Source: a virus. Taken from it: a stretch of 30,129 nt of DNA. The notes under the pieces are model-generated. The model ran no database searches. It was not told the origin of the DNA and saw only the letters and a program-made list of their open reading frames with translations. A program made the translations under genes and the position numbers. Of the stretch, positions 14,296 through 23,033 are shown piece by piece (the first letter of the stretch is position 1; every line of letters begins with the position of its first letter). Where the stretch lies: IMG/VR virus record IMGVR_UViG_3300030108_003187, positions 1 to 30,129 of that record; one strand, written 5' to 3'.

Positions 14296-15897
14296 TTATA
14301 TGGTTGCTCTACGTCTAATATTTGCTAGTTTATTTTGGTTATTGGTAATATCATCACTAACTACGAACGCTCTTGTAGGTTCTATATCTGTCGTTCCACC
14401 TAACTCAAAGTTTCCACTAACTAATCTTGGTGCAGGTGTGTTAGTTGGTGTTGGTGCATTACCACCGCCACCACCACCATTTCCTTTTATTTTAGTAGAT
14501 AATATTTTTCTTACATTGGCTAATCCTGCTACTATAACTGCTGCGCTTGTCAAAAAACCTGCTACACCACCTTGTGCAAATGCCTTGGTAGCACCTGCGT
14601 ATGTATCTATTGTTGCTGATGCAACTGCTAACGCTTTGTTGTCTCCTGCAAGTGTAGATGTAGCTGATGCTAATGATGATAAACCACCAATAATTGCATC
14701 ATTTTTTGCCTGTGTTGCTTTTTTCTCTGCATCTGTCTCATCATCTCTTTGTTTATCTCTTTGTGCCTTAAACTTATCTCTAATTGCTTGTATCTCGCTC
14801 TCTTGTGCCTCTGTTAATTCTGCTGTATCTATTCCTAATTGTTTTTGTCCTTCTATTATTGCAAAATACTTATCATATACTGCATTTATTTGTTGCTGTT
14901 CTGCATCCAATTGTGAATTATAGAATTTGTCAAGTATAGTGGTTGCATCTGTGGTTAATTTGTCTAATCTTTGTTGTTCTAAATCTATAAGTTCCTGTTG
15001 TAACGCCATCTGCTCTTTTAACCTATTTTGCTCCTCTGTATTTATTTCATTTTGTAACGCATTTACCTCTGTTATAACTCGCCTACGCAATCTAGCAGAG
15101 TTAGTTTCTGCATTTATTACTTGTGTCTTTAATTGCGCTAATTCTCTTTCATCTTCTGCACTATTTTCGCTAAGTTTCATTTCTTCTTCTTTTATCTTCA
15201 TTCTTTCTCTTGCTAACTCCAACTCTCTTTTGGTAGTTTGTTCTTCTAGGTCAAGTGCTAATCTAAGGTTTTTAAGTCTCTCTGCTGCAGATAAACTTTC
15301 ATCCTCTGCAAGTAGTCTTGCTTGTTCTATCTGTTTACGAGTTTCTGCTTTTTGTATCATAAAATCATTTTCTGCATCTCTTAACTCGTTTGTTCTTACT
15401 TTTAAGTCCATCATAGCTTGACTTTCATTTTTTATCTCATCCACCACGCCTTTAAATGAGTTTTTGAGTAAATCAGCACCCTCTCTAAATTCTCCACTAA
15501 AAATTAATGTTAATCCTTCGCCAAACGAACTAACTCTATCTCTTAACACATCAAAAGTGGCTCTTATACCTGTCAAGGCAACGTTAAATTGGTCGGCTCC
15601 TCTTTTTGTATTTGTAAAGAATCCTGCTAAAGAACCAATGGCTACCACAAAGGCACCTATACCTGTACTAATTAAACCTGCTCTAATAGTAGCAAATGAT
15701 GCCTTAGCTATACCTTTCATTTTGGTAAATCCTGCTCCTATATCATTTAAACTAACTCCAAACATTCTAAAATTGCCTAAAGTGTCTTTTGCTTCATTAT
15801 TTACTTCTTTTACTTCTTTTTTTAAGTCTTTTGTTTCTTTAGTGGCACTTTTAATGCCTTTACTTTCTATTTTATATACTCCTATTGTTTCACTCAT
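14296..15897 (-). CDS. short tape measure protein
   Basis: 533 residues. It begins with an amphipathic helix (KGIKSATKETKDLKKEVKEV) and has a hydrophobic segment near residues 68-96 (LISTGIGAFVVAIGSLAGFF). A long coiled coil spans about 160-390, rich in Glu, Gln, Leu and Arg. The C-terminal hydrophobic region (DTYAGATKAFAQGGVAGFLT, then AAVIVAGLANVRKIL) is typical of tape measures and is followed by a Gly stretch. Tape measures set tail length at about 0.15 nm per residue, so this one predicts a tail of about 80 nm. It lies ahead of the protease gene rather than behind the tail-tube gene. Confidence 0.8.
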   Translation of the reverse strand: MSETIGVYKIESKGIKSATKETKDLKKEVKEVNNEAKDTLGNFRMFGVSLNDIGAGFTKMKGIAKASFATIRAGLISTGIGAFVVAIGSLAGFFTNTKRGADQFNVALTGIRATFDVLRDRVSSFGEGLTLIFSGEFREGADLLKNSFKGVVDEIKNESQAMMDLKVRTNELRDAENDFMIQKAETRKQIEQARLLAEDESLSAAERLKNLRLALDLEEQTTKRELELARERMKIKEEEMKLSENSAEDERELAQLKTQVINAETNSARLRRRVITEVNALQNEINTEEQNRLKEQMALQQELIDLEQQRLDKLTTDATTILDKFYNSQLDAEQQQINAVYDKYFAIIEGQKQLGIDTAELTEAQESEIQAIRDKFKAQRDKQRDDETDAEKKATQAKNDAIIGGLSSLASATSTLAGDNKALAVASATIDTYAGATKAFAQGGVAGFLTSAAVIVAGLANVRKILSTKIKGNGGGGGGNAPTPTNTPAPRLVSGNFELGGTTDIEPTRAFVVSDDITNNQNKLANIRRRATI

Positions 15898-15899
15898 AT

Positions 15900-16742
15900 T
15901 TAAAATGTATTTATGGTTTTATTAGTGTAAGAATGCATACTTGCATACCAATTTATATTAACGCCTGCCAATCCTGTAACTTTTAATGTAATAAAACCGT
16001 CTGCTACTGATGCAAAAATTGGTGTTACTTCTAATGGTAAACTTCCGTTGGCTATTGTACTTATTGACTGTGTAAATGTAGTGTCAAAACCATTATTTAT
16101 CTTACATGCACCAACTAGCTTGTAGTACATATATTGTCCTGCTGTACCATCATCACCACCTGTACATAAACCTATTATATGTGTTTCAAAACCTAGTATA
16201 GAATTATTTTGTATTTCTATATAACTTTCTCCATCATTTTGTATACTTAAACTTGTTAATGTATCATTGGTTGTTTGTCCGATAAATTGTACTATTGACA
16301 TTTGTTGAGCGCCAAATGTTTTGTTATCTAATTGTCCTGCTCCGATAACTAACTCTCCTTGATTAAGTGCAGAGCCAAACGTACCTGTTACGAATGCATT
16401 ATTTATATTATTTTGTATTATATTATTAGAGCCAATAACCAACGAATTTTGTACATCACCTAATGTCTTGTTTTTTGTACCAGATATTATACTATTTTCT
16501 GTTCCACTTTGTGCCTCGTTATTTGCTCCTTTAATAGATATACTTTGGTGTTGGTTTTGTTTTTGTGCATCTTTAGAATATCTAAAAGCATAACAAACAC
16601 CTAAATTTTTATCATATTCATATCCATATCCTCTACATACTATTTCGTTAGCAAACACCTCGTTAGTACCATCTGTAAAAATAACTTCGCCTGTGCTCTT
16701 TATACTCTTAGGTTTTATTTTATATCCTCTTTTAAAATCCAT
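15900..16742 (-). CDS. tail fibre-like protein with YadA-type head repeats
   Basis: 280 residues. Residues about 70-140 repeat a short pattern (GANNEAQSGTENSIISGTKN, then LGDVQNSLVIGSNNIIQNN, then NAFVTGTFG) like the left-handed beta roll of YadA-type trimeric adhesins, where each turn ends in N-S-[LIF]-[VI]-x-G. The C-terminal 100 residues are beta-rich (VTGLAGVNINWYASMHSYTN). This suggests a trimeric fibre or spike on the tail tip. It follows the tail hub gene with a one-base overlap and precedes the tape measure gene. A role in host contact is inferred. Confidence 0.6.
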   Translation of the reverse strand: MDFKRGYKIKPKSIKSTGEVIFTDGTNEVFANEIVCRGYGYEYDKNLGVCYAFRYSKDAQKQNQHQSISIKGANNEAQSGTENSIISGTKNKTLGDVQNSLVIGSNNIIQNNINNAFVTGTFGSALNQGELVIGAGQLDNKTFGAQQMSIVQFIGQTTNDTLTSLSIQNDGESYIEIQNNSILGFETHIIGLCTGGDDGTAGQYMYYKLVGACKINNGFDTTFTQSISTIANGSLPLEVTPIFASVADGFITLKVTGLAGVNINWYASMHSYTNKTINTF

Positions 16743-19492
16743 TATGGTAATAATACTAATTCTACTGTTGCTAATTCATCCTCTTTATATTCTATCTTAT
16801 TTACTTTAAAACTCCTATTTTTTATAAATACTTTATCATAGAAATTAAAATTTTCTATATCATTAGGATTTAAGTTAAGTTTAACTGTAACTATTCTTGT
16901 ATCTGGATGGTATAACTCATCTATGTAATTTAACCAATATATGTTAAATAAGTTATTTACAGGTGTTAGTCCCATACTTGGAAAAAGAGCCTTACTTCTA
17001 AAATTATAATCTACCGTATCTATTGTAGTAGGTATGGCTTCTGTATGAGAAAAACATAGATACTGTTGTTCTGCACTAAATTGTGATGTATTATTTTGTA
17101 CAGGACTAGTATAAGTCGTAGTTGGTAATGCTTTAACACCTACATCATATAGTATTCTTGCCTCGTTTTCATAGTCGGAAAATTCTTCTTCTCCTTTTTT
17201 TGCATACAATGATGGTACTGTAAACTCTTCATCTACAACATCTAGAATTGGTTTCATAACTGTAGGTGCAAATACATCTAATTTAATTTCTTTTTTATTT
17301 TCTAATCTTGAATAATCTGGCACTACAAATGTTTCAGAGCCGTAGTAATATGATGTGAAATTCTCAAAGACTTGCAAGGCATGATTTCCTGTATCCTCTT
17401 TATAAGTAAATGTTGTACTTAAATCTAAATTTTCTAGTGGTTTTAACTTATACTCTCTTGTATCTAGCTTTTCTGTCCAATCTAACTCATTAACTGTAAT
17501 TGTACTTGTATTTGTTGTATCTTTAAATATTTTGTCGTATGGCTCTATTATTATATTGTTTTTATCCTCTTTATCTTGTATAAATACTAGGTTAAACATC
17601 TTTCTTAAATCATTTAGTATATCAAATAATTTAGTGGAGCCTCTTTTCTTAATTAAGTAATTTTGTAAAGTTGTACCTGTTGTACTAAATTTAAATCTTA
17701 TTCCATCAGATATGCCTTGCTGTTCTCTAATTCTATCAGCATTATCTGTTTTAACCTCTACTTGTATATAATCGCCAATGCCCATAATTACATTAAGCGT
17801 ACCTCTAAAAGTCTTATTGTTATTTATAGAAGTAGTGCCAATTAAATTCCTATCTTTCTTTACAAGTACACTAATAATATTATTGCTGGAATCTCTATGT
17901 ACGATTCGCATTATAATTCTTGTTCTAAAAACGCTTGTATTTGCTACACTAATACCATAAGAAATGTTTACACTTAAATTAGCAACTGTACTTGTGAACC
18001 TATCATTTGATAAATTAAAATATGTTAATGAAGTGGAAATTTGTGTATCAAAATTATATGTTTGGAAAGACGTTCCTATTAAACTAGATGAACTTAAATT
18101 TCTAACAAAATCCTCGCCCTGTGAATCTATACTAAATACGCCTTCTCCCCAATTAAAGTCCATATATAACTTCTTAAAATCAGCATCATCAAAAAAATTA
18201 CTACTAAAAGTAAAATCTGTCAAAGCAAATATTTTATCTACTATATATCGTACTTTCAACCATGGTCTAAATGCTTGTTCTAAATTTTGTAGCTCAACGT
18301 TGTTGTTATTTGCAAATAAACTTCCTGTCCAATCACAAAATGGATATTTTAAAACATCTGTTGTAGTTGCTCCTTGGTTACCTGCAAACGAACCAGATAA
18401 TAAAGCAGATGACAATGGTAAACTTCCTGTCCATGATGCCTCAATAGTATCCTTATTATATAAGTGGTCTAACTCGTTAAAATCTAAGTCTGCTATTGTA
18501 TTGTTTGCCAACTTATCTTTTAGAGATAAAGTATTGGAGTATAGATTAACATTATACATTATTTCCTCATCTTTTTCTACTACATCATTTAATTGTAGAA
18601 AACCATCAAATATAGTATAACCATCATTTTTAAGAACTGCTCTTGTTTTTACATATGGATTAAATATAGTAGAATTAAAGGTAAAAGTATTGTCTTGTGA
18701 TGACCTCGTTATCTCAAATATTTCGTTAAAAATCCTGTTGTTCCTTTTTGTTCCAGGTAACATAAAGTCTTTACTATAACTCTTAGTTTGTTCAATGGTG
18801 TTTGTAAACTCGTCTATACTTAATGTTACAGGTATTGCCTCATCTTCATATAAATCACAAATAATTTGTCCATCCTCTATATCTGTAAATGTAACACTTT
18901 GGAAACCTATAGCTTCTTTCATAGTTACTTTATTTAAAACTAATGTGCTTGTTGCATCACCTTGTACTGTTATTACTAAATCCATTTCATTTGCAGTCGC
19001 TGTTACTATAAATGTATGTATTCCTGCAGTTTGTATGGTGTTGCTTATCATTGTACTTACTAAACTTGTATCATCTACAGTCATTACTTCAATAATAAAA
19101 TTACCAGATGGTACACTAGCTATATCTACTTTTAGTTCATAATCATGTCCAGATGTTAAAAATTGTATTTTTTGTGCAATACCAGTCATACGACCACTTA
19201 ATGTTGTGGTAGTTAGTGTTACTTGTCCACCTGCTTGTGATACTGCTGTTTGTCCATCTCTATGAAAAGGTATCCAATTACCAAATGGTACTGTGGTTGT
19301 ACTACCTGTCGTAGATAATAATGTTAAATAAAAATTTATATAAGCCACCACACCGGTTGGTACAGCTACTGCACTTTGTATCTGACCAGTAAAAGAAAAA
19401 TTTGCAATAAAATGGTTACTATGCGCTATTGTAGTTGCACTAAAAGAGCCATCATGCGATTGTGGAAATAAAATTAATTGCGTATTAGGCAT
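16742..19492 (-). CDS. large tail/baseplate hub protein
   Basis: 916 residues. The first 200 residues form one or two beta-sandwich modules, probably carbohydrate-binding (FLTSGHDYELKVDIASVPSG, VLNKVTMKEA). From about residue 220 comes a tail-hub-like part: IPVTLSIDEFTNTIEQTKSY, SKDFMLPGTKRNNRIFNEIF, FDGFLQLNDVVEKDEEIMYN, then LFDILNDLRKMFNLVFIQDK and NNIIIEPYDKIF. I associate this with baseplate proteins of Bacteroidetes siphophages, where it replaces the Tal/hub protein. It overlaps the preceding gene by eight bases. The N-terminal module may recognise host glycans. Confidence 0.65.
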   Translation of the reverse strand: MPNTQLILFPQSHDGSFSATTIAHSNHFIANFSFTGQIQSAVAVPTGVVAYINFYLTLLSTTGSTTTVPFGNWIPFHRDGQTAVSQAGGQVTLTTTTLSGRMTGIAQKIQFLTSGHDYELKVDIASVPSGNFIIEVMTVDDTSLVSTMISNTIQTAGIHTFIVTATANEMDLVITVQGDATSTLVLNKVTMKEAIGFQSVTFTDIEDGQIICDLYEDEAIPVTLSIDEFTNTIEQTKSYSKDFMLPGTKRNNRIFNEIFEITRSSQDNTFTFNSTIFNPYVKTRAVLKNDGYTIFDGFLQLNDVVEKDEEIMYNVNLYSNTLSLKDKLANNTIADLDFNELDHLYNKDTIEASWTGSLPLSSALLSGSFAGNQGATTTDVLKYPFCDWTGSLFANNNNVELQNLEQAFRPWLKVRYIVDKIFALTDFTFSSNFFDDADFKKLYMDFNWGEGVFSIDSQGEDFVRNLSSSSLIGTSFQTYNFDTQISTSLTYFNLSNDRFTSTVANLSVNISYGISVANTSVFRTRIIMRIVHRDSSNNIISVLVKKDRNLIGTTSINNNKTFRGTLNVIMGIGDYIQVEVKTDNADRIREQQGISDGIRFKFSTTGTTLQNYLIKKRGSTKLFDILNDLRKMFNLVFIQDKEDKNNIIIEPYDKIFKDTTNTSTITVNELDWTEKLDTREYKLKPLENLDLSTTFTYKEDTGNHALQVFENFTSYYYGSETFVVPDYSRLENKKEIKLDVFAPTVMKPILDVVDEEFTVPSLYAKKGEEEFSDYENEARILYDVGVKALPTTTYTSPVQNNTSQFSAEQQYLCFSHTEAIPTTIDTVDYNFRSKALFPSMGLTPVNNLFNIYWLNYIDELYHPDTRIVTVKLNLNPNDIENFNFYDKVFIKNRSFKVNKIEYKEDELATVELVLLP

Positions 19493-20918
19493 GTTGTATT
19501 ACTTTGTCCTTGCTCATTTCTATTTCTAAACTATATTGTATAAGTTTATCGTTTGCTTTTGTTTGTCTTGTATATGTTTGTGATGTTATTACCACAGGTT
19601 TTACATATTTTCTCCTTATGCCTGCCTCTGTATCTGCACTAAATTCGCTTAAAATATAAACTTCTGGACTTGTGAATAATTGCTCTAACCATATTGCTGT
19701 TTCTTCTGTAACAAAGTCTGTATTTAACGATATAATTTCCTTAGAGTTTGTTCTAAACGTTTTTGTACCACCTTTATAACCATATAACCTAAATCTATCC
19801 TCGTTCCATGTTCCTTTTAGTTGTTGGAAACTTTTTCTTGTCGTATTTACTGTTCTTACATTTTTCTTAGTAAAATTAAAATAATCCCAAGCACCATGCC
19901 TATTTAACCATGTTAATCTAATTTTCTCAAAACCTTTGCAATCGTTTTCTAAAACATTAAATATATAAGATTGTCCAATAGTATCTCCATTATCATCTCT
20001 TAGAACTATCTTATAAGATTTTGCATTTAAATAACCACTAGCTAAACCTTGGTTTCTAAAATTTGCCATACCACATCCAAAAAATATCATTTTACTATTG
20101 CTATTGTTATAACTTGTTCCACTACCACCATTAGTCGGTGTATTATTGTAAGTTAAAGTTGACAATATTTGAGTTCCTTGCGCATTAACTTCTGGATAAA
20201 ATTTAACTATAACTGCATTAACTTTTGGACTAGTTGCATTAACACTACCAACTACAAAATCCGCTTCATAATTGTTAAAAAATGCCACAGTATGATAATC
20301 GTTTGTGCCTATTTCTAATGTTGTTGGACAATCTGTAAGAAATTTTGCATCGCTATCATTAGCAATATAATTAAAAACATCTAGGTTATAACCAAAGTTA
20401 TCGTTTACTTCTTGTAACGTATCATCCTCTTGTAGTGTGCCATTATATATTACAAATTCTTCTGTTTGTTTAACAATACTATCATCTACTGCAGGGCTTC
20501 CTGTTTGTGTCTCTGAATATTGAATTCCGAATTCTATCTGTAATAATCTAACAGAGTTTTTATTTGTTGCAAACTTATCTATGTTATGTATAGAGTGTCT
20601 TTTATCATTAAAATTTTGTGTTTTAAAAGTAGAAAAGTTATTAGGCACTTGGTCGCTTACCTTTCCACCTAAATTATCACTCGTTACATAACTTTGTAAC
20701 ACTTTACTAAAATCAAATATGCCTTTACCTTGTCCATTAGGACTTACTTTTAATGTAACAACCTGCGTAGTGGTTGCTGTGTTTATCTTTGCTACTCTAA
20801 CTTTTGCAATAAATTTTACATTAAACTTAGTTGCTGTTATTGTATCATCCTCTACTACGAATATGATTGGTTGGTAAACAGGTATAAGTTTATATAGTGG
20901 CTCTTGTATTATATTCAT
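19485..20918 (-). CDS. tail protein, probably distal tail/baseplate
   Basis: 477 residues, beta-rich. It starts IQEPLYKLIPVYQPIIFVVE, contains FDFSKVLQSYVTSDN and the conserved-looking block IRLTWLNRHGAWDYFNFTKK, and closes with RFRLYGYKGGTKTFRTNSKE and LIQYSLEIEMSKDKVIQHA. The TWLNRxGxWDYFNF block is familiar to me from tail proteins of Bacteroidetes phages encoded just before the large hub protein. It follows the HK97 gp10-like gene closely and overlaps the next gene. An exact counterpart in lambda (such as Dit) cannot be fixed from sequence alone. Confidence 0.6.
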   Translation of the reverse strand: MNIIQEPLYKLIPVYQPIIFVVEDDTITATKFNVKFIAKVRVAKINTATTTQVVTLKVSPNGQGKGIFDFSKVLQSYVTSDNLGGKVSDQVPNNFSTFKTQNFNDKRHSIHNIDKFATNKNSVRLLQIEFGIQYSETQTGSPAVDDSIVKQTEEFVIYNGTLQEDDTLQEVNDNFGYNLDVFNYIANDSDAKFLTDCPTTLEIGTNDYHTVAFFNNYEADFVVGSVNATSPKVNAVIVKFYPEVNAQGTQILSTLTYNNTPTNGGSGTSYNNSNSKMIFFGCGMANFRNQGLASGYLNAKSYKIVLRDDNGDTIGQSYIFNVLENDCKGFEKIRLTWLNRHGAWDYFNFTKKNVRTVNTTRKSFQQLKGTWNEDRFRLYGYKGGTKTFRTNSKEIISLNTDFVTEETAIWLEQLFTSPEVYILSEFSADTEAGIRRKYVKPVVITSQTYTRQTKANDKLIQYSLEIEMSKDKVIQHA

Positions 20919-20920
20919 CT

Positions 20921-21436
20921 TTATGTCTTAAATTGTCCTACAAAGTCTTTATCAAAGGCAATGGCAAATTGTTTAGGAAAGTCTCTTATAAACCTACTTA
21001 ATGGTTTACTATAAAAACTTAATCCTTGTATTCCTCTAAAATATATTTTTCTTGCTATCAAAAATTTTAAACTTTGTCTTGTTATAAATCTTCCTTTTTC
21101 ATCTCTTGGTGCTAATCCTCGTTTTACTATCCACTTGTCAAACACTCTTGTTGGTGGCATTTTGTTTGTGTATTTATAAGGTGTACTACGTTTTTGGTTT
21201 TTGTAGTCAGTATAGTATCTTCTTTGTTTTGTTCCACTAACTCCTTTTTCTACGAATTGTCCATAATCCGACATCTTAAACTCTATAATAAATTCTCCTG
21301 CATTTTCTTTTACTTCATAGTTTATAGAGTTTAGCAAAGTTCCACTAACATTCTTATCACTCTGTTTAAGTGTATTCTTTGCTTGGCTAACAACCTTTTT
21401 ACCAAACGACTTTAAGTAATTTCTTACGTTACGCAC
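20921..21436 (-). CDS. HK97 gp10-like tail completion protein
   Basis: 171 residues, very basic. Features of the HK97 gp10 family are visible: an N-terminal amphipathic helix (RNYLKSFGKKVVSQAKNTL), GTLLNSINYEVKE, then DYGQFVEKGVSGTKQRRYYT with the usual Y-x-x-F-[VL]-E-x-G core. The C-terminus is basic with RKIYFRGIQGLSFYSKPLSR. The family closes the head-tail interface or tail. The start is GTG at 21436-21434, inside the last codons of the upstream gene (8-base overlap). Confidence 0.75.
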   Translation of the reverse strand: MRNVRNYLKSFGKKVVSQAKNTLKQSDKNVSGTLLNSINYEVKENAGEFIIEFKMSDYGQFVEKGVSGTKQRRYYTDYKNQKRSTPYKYTNKMPPTRVFDKWIVKRGLAPRDEKGRFITRQSLKFLIARKIYFRGIQGLSFYSKPLSRFIRDFPKQFAIAFDKDFVGQFKT

Positions 21437-21896
21437 CTGCTACAAATAATTCTAGTTTAACTGCGTTAGAGCTACTGTCTACTAATATGCTTTCTAAGTC
21501 GTGAGTTGATGTGATATTAGCTGATGAATCATTTACACCTATTGCGTCGTGTGGTGTACCTAACATAAAAGTTTTACCTGCTTCTAGAAGAATTGTTACA
21601 CTTTCGTCTGCTGCACTATCACTTTCTCCAGCATCTATTTGTAAAGATAAATTTACACTATTAGTAGAATCTAAATTTGTTACTCTTATATATTTAGTGT
21701 CTTGTATATCTACTGCACTATCTGAACTAACTACTGTATCTTTAGTTAGCAATACTGTAGTGTCATTGTCTGCAGGTATTGTTACTATACGTTCCATAAC
21801 GTGTTCTATACCTGTTATTGTTAGTTGGTTGGTAGAACCTCTTACCGAACCATTTAATATTACATTTTCTGTTAATGTTACTGTTAAATTTGCCAT
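21429..21896 (-). CDS. beta-rich structural protein, 155 aa
   Basis: It reads MANLTVTLTENVILNGSVRG, then ITGIEHVMERIVTIPADND and YIRVTNLDSTNSVNLSLQID. Such acidic, Lys-poor, beta-rich proteins with IRVTNLDSTN-type turns are common decoration or tail-associated proteins in marine phages. No enzyme motif is seen. It starts by TAATG overlap on the upstream gene. It could be a head decoration protein or part of the tail; the gene order is too unusual to decide. Confidence 0.55.
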   Translation of the reverse strand: MANLTVTLTENVILNGSVRGSTNQLTITGIEHVMERIVTIPADNDTTVLLTKDTVVSSDSAVDIQDTKYIRVTNLDSTNSVNLSLQIDAGESDSAADESVTILLEAGKTFMLGTPHDAIGVNDSSANITSTHDLESILVDSSSNAVKLELFVAGA

Positions 21897-22246
21897 TATT
21901 TTTTATCTATTTGTTTTAATTTTCTTATTGCCCATTCTACTCCACTAGTTCCACCCCAAGCATCCCACATTAATCCACCACATCCTTCTGAGTATGGTAC
22001 ATCTTTGTGTTGTTGGTGTCTTTTGAAACTAGCCATTCTTGCTATTGTATCTCTGCTTATATTTTCTCGTCTTGCAAGTTGTCCTGCTCTTGTCCAACCT
22101 ACTCTTGTACCACAAGTCGTTCCATTTTCCTCTTTCCATTTTATTGCCCTCTTTGCATTGTTTGTTGCTGCTTTAGGATAATCGTTATATGTTTCAAATT
22201 TTCTGCTTATAGCATCTAACTTGTCTAATGTATCGTCATATTTCAT
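21896..22246 (-). CDS. stand-alone domain usually joined to phage proteases or capsid assembly proteins
   Basis: 116 residues. The order AATNNAKRAIKWKEENG, TRVGWTRAGQLARRENISRD, TIARMASFKRHQQHKDVPYS, CGGLMWDAWGGTSGVEWA is a well-preserved phage domain that I recall at the end of prohead protease, portal or scaffold polyproteins. Here it is its own gene, about 8 kb upstream of the XkdF protease in transcription. It has conserved Trp, His and Cys residues that might bind metal. Function is unclear; interaction with protease or capsid is the best guess. Confidence 0.55.
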   Translation of the reverse strand: MKYDDTLDKLDAISRKFETYNDYPKAATNNAKRAIKWKEENGTTCGTRVGWTRAGQLARRENISRDTIARMASFKRHQQHKDVPYSEGCGGLMWDAWGGTSGVEWAIRKLKQIDKK

Positions 22247-22304
22247 AAGTAATCTTTGGTGGTATAATTTGTATTCTTAATTTGCCTATCTTAAATTTTA
22301 TCAT
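22236..22304 (-). CDS. possible coupling mini-ORF, 22 aa
   Basis: ATG at 22304-22302 overlaps the TGA of the upstream gene (ATGA). The reading frame MIKFKIGKLRIQIIPPKITY-EI ends just inside the next gene (TGA at 22238-22236, eleven bases overlap). It fills the only gap between these two genes, so it may serve to carry ribosomes across rather than make a functional peptide. It could also be chance. Confidence 0.3.
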   Translation of the reverse strand: MIKFKIGKLRIQIIPPKITYEI

Positions 22305-22795
22305 TTGCCTATTGGTGTTGTAGGTTGTGGTACATTACAACTATTATAGTCTTGTTCCACTATTATTGGTATAGTAAATGTCCATCCACTAACTGCGTTG
22401 TCAAATCTTTCTGTGAATGGCTCTATGGTAAAATCGTTATCTACAAAATATCTTTCTTCTTCTCCATGCTCTGCATTAAACTTAAACAAACTCTCTCCAT
22501 GTTTAAATGTTGCTATGATATCTGTACAGATGCTAAGGCAATCGCTTAATACTTCTTGCTCGTTACTTTCATCTGGTTCTACTAAATCCATAATAAAAAC
22601 TTGGAAATTAAACGTAAATTGTCCTTGTGATGCTACAACAGTCTGTGGTACAATGTGCATTAGTGGATATAACGTGTTTTTTTCTAAATCCATCTCAAAT
22701 ATATCACCACTACTAACTTGTTGTATTTGGTAATGGTTAACTCCTAGTTGTTCTAGTGTATCTATAAGATTATTGTACGTTTTATTATTTACCAT
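22301..22795 (-). CDS. tail-terminator-like structural protein
   Basis: 164 residues. Its features (TYNNLIDTLEQLGVNHYQIQ near the start, YPLMHIVPQTVVASQGQFTF in the middle, and SGWTFTIPIIVEQDYNSCNV at the end) form a pattern I know from Bacteroidetes phages near HK97 gp10-like genes. The fold plan (helix, then beta sheet with an IPI strand) is compatible with tail terminator or neck proteins. It starts 11 bases inside the frameshifted ORF, so it is coupled to it. The role is inferred from size, position and pattern. Confidence 0.55.
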   Translation of the reverse strand: MVNNKTYNNLIDTLEQLGVNHYQIQQVSSGDIFEMDLEKNTLYPLMHIVPQTVVASQGQFTFNFQVFIMDLVEPDESNEQEVLSDCLSICTDIIATFKHGESLFKFNAEHGEEERYFVDNDFTIEPFTERFDNAVSGWTFTIPIIVEQDYNSCNVPQPTTPIGK

Positions 22796-23033
22796 TATTT
22801 ACACTTTTAAGTTCATTTAAATCTGCTTCATACGTTAGCCATGTTAGGCAAACATATAAACTAAGGTTTGTTATATTATTAAGGTTTACTATTTCTCCTT
22901 TTGTTAAATTATACATTATACCAAACCAACCCCACTTTTTAGAAAATTCTTCTCCTGTTGTTATATTGTCATCTTGCTCTGTTCTAGAGAATACCAATGC
23001 AAATTGCTCAATAGTTCTCTTACGAAAGTCCAA
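22785..23033 (-). CDS. downstream part of the frameshifted tail-chaperone-like protein
   Basis: 82 codons in the -1 frame relative to the gene at 22961-23554, overlapping it by 73 bases. There is no ATG; the frame opens at a TTG inside the T9 run, which argues for expression by frameshift. The fused product would have 174 residues of the upstream frame plus this part (256 in all). Its sequence (EEFSKKWGWFGIMYNLTKGE, then IVNLNNITNLSLYVCLTWLT) I associate with the second half of such proteins in Bacteroidetes phages. The layout mirrors the lambda G/GT and related tail assembly chaperones, where a minor share of ribosomes shifts. Confidence 0.7.
   Translation of the reverse strand: MDFRKRTIEQFALVFSRTEQDDNITTGEEFSKKWGWFGIMYNLTKGEIVNLNNITNLSLYVCLTWLTYEADLNELKSVNNGK

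Noticed and set aside
14300-15925. Long plus-strand open frames opposite the tape measure and other structural genes
   Set aside because: They are mirror frames of Ala/Glu/Leu-rich minus-strand genes, have no promoter or leader, and show composition typical of antisense shadows (Ser/Cys/Leu-rich).
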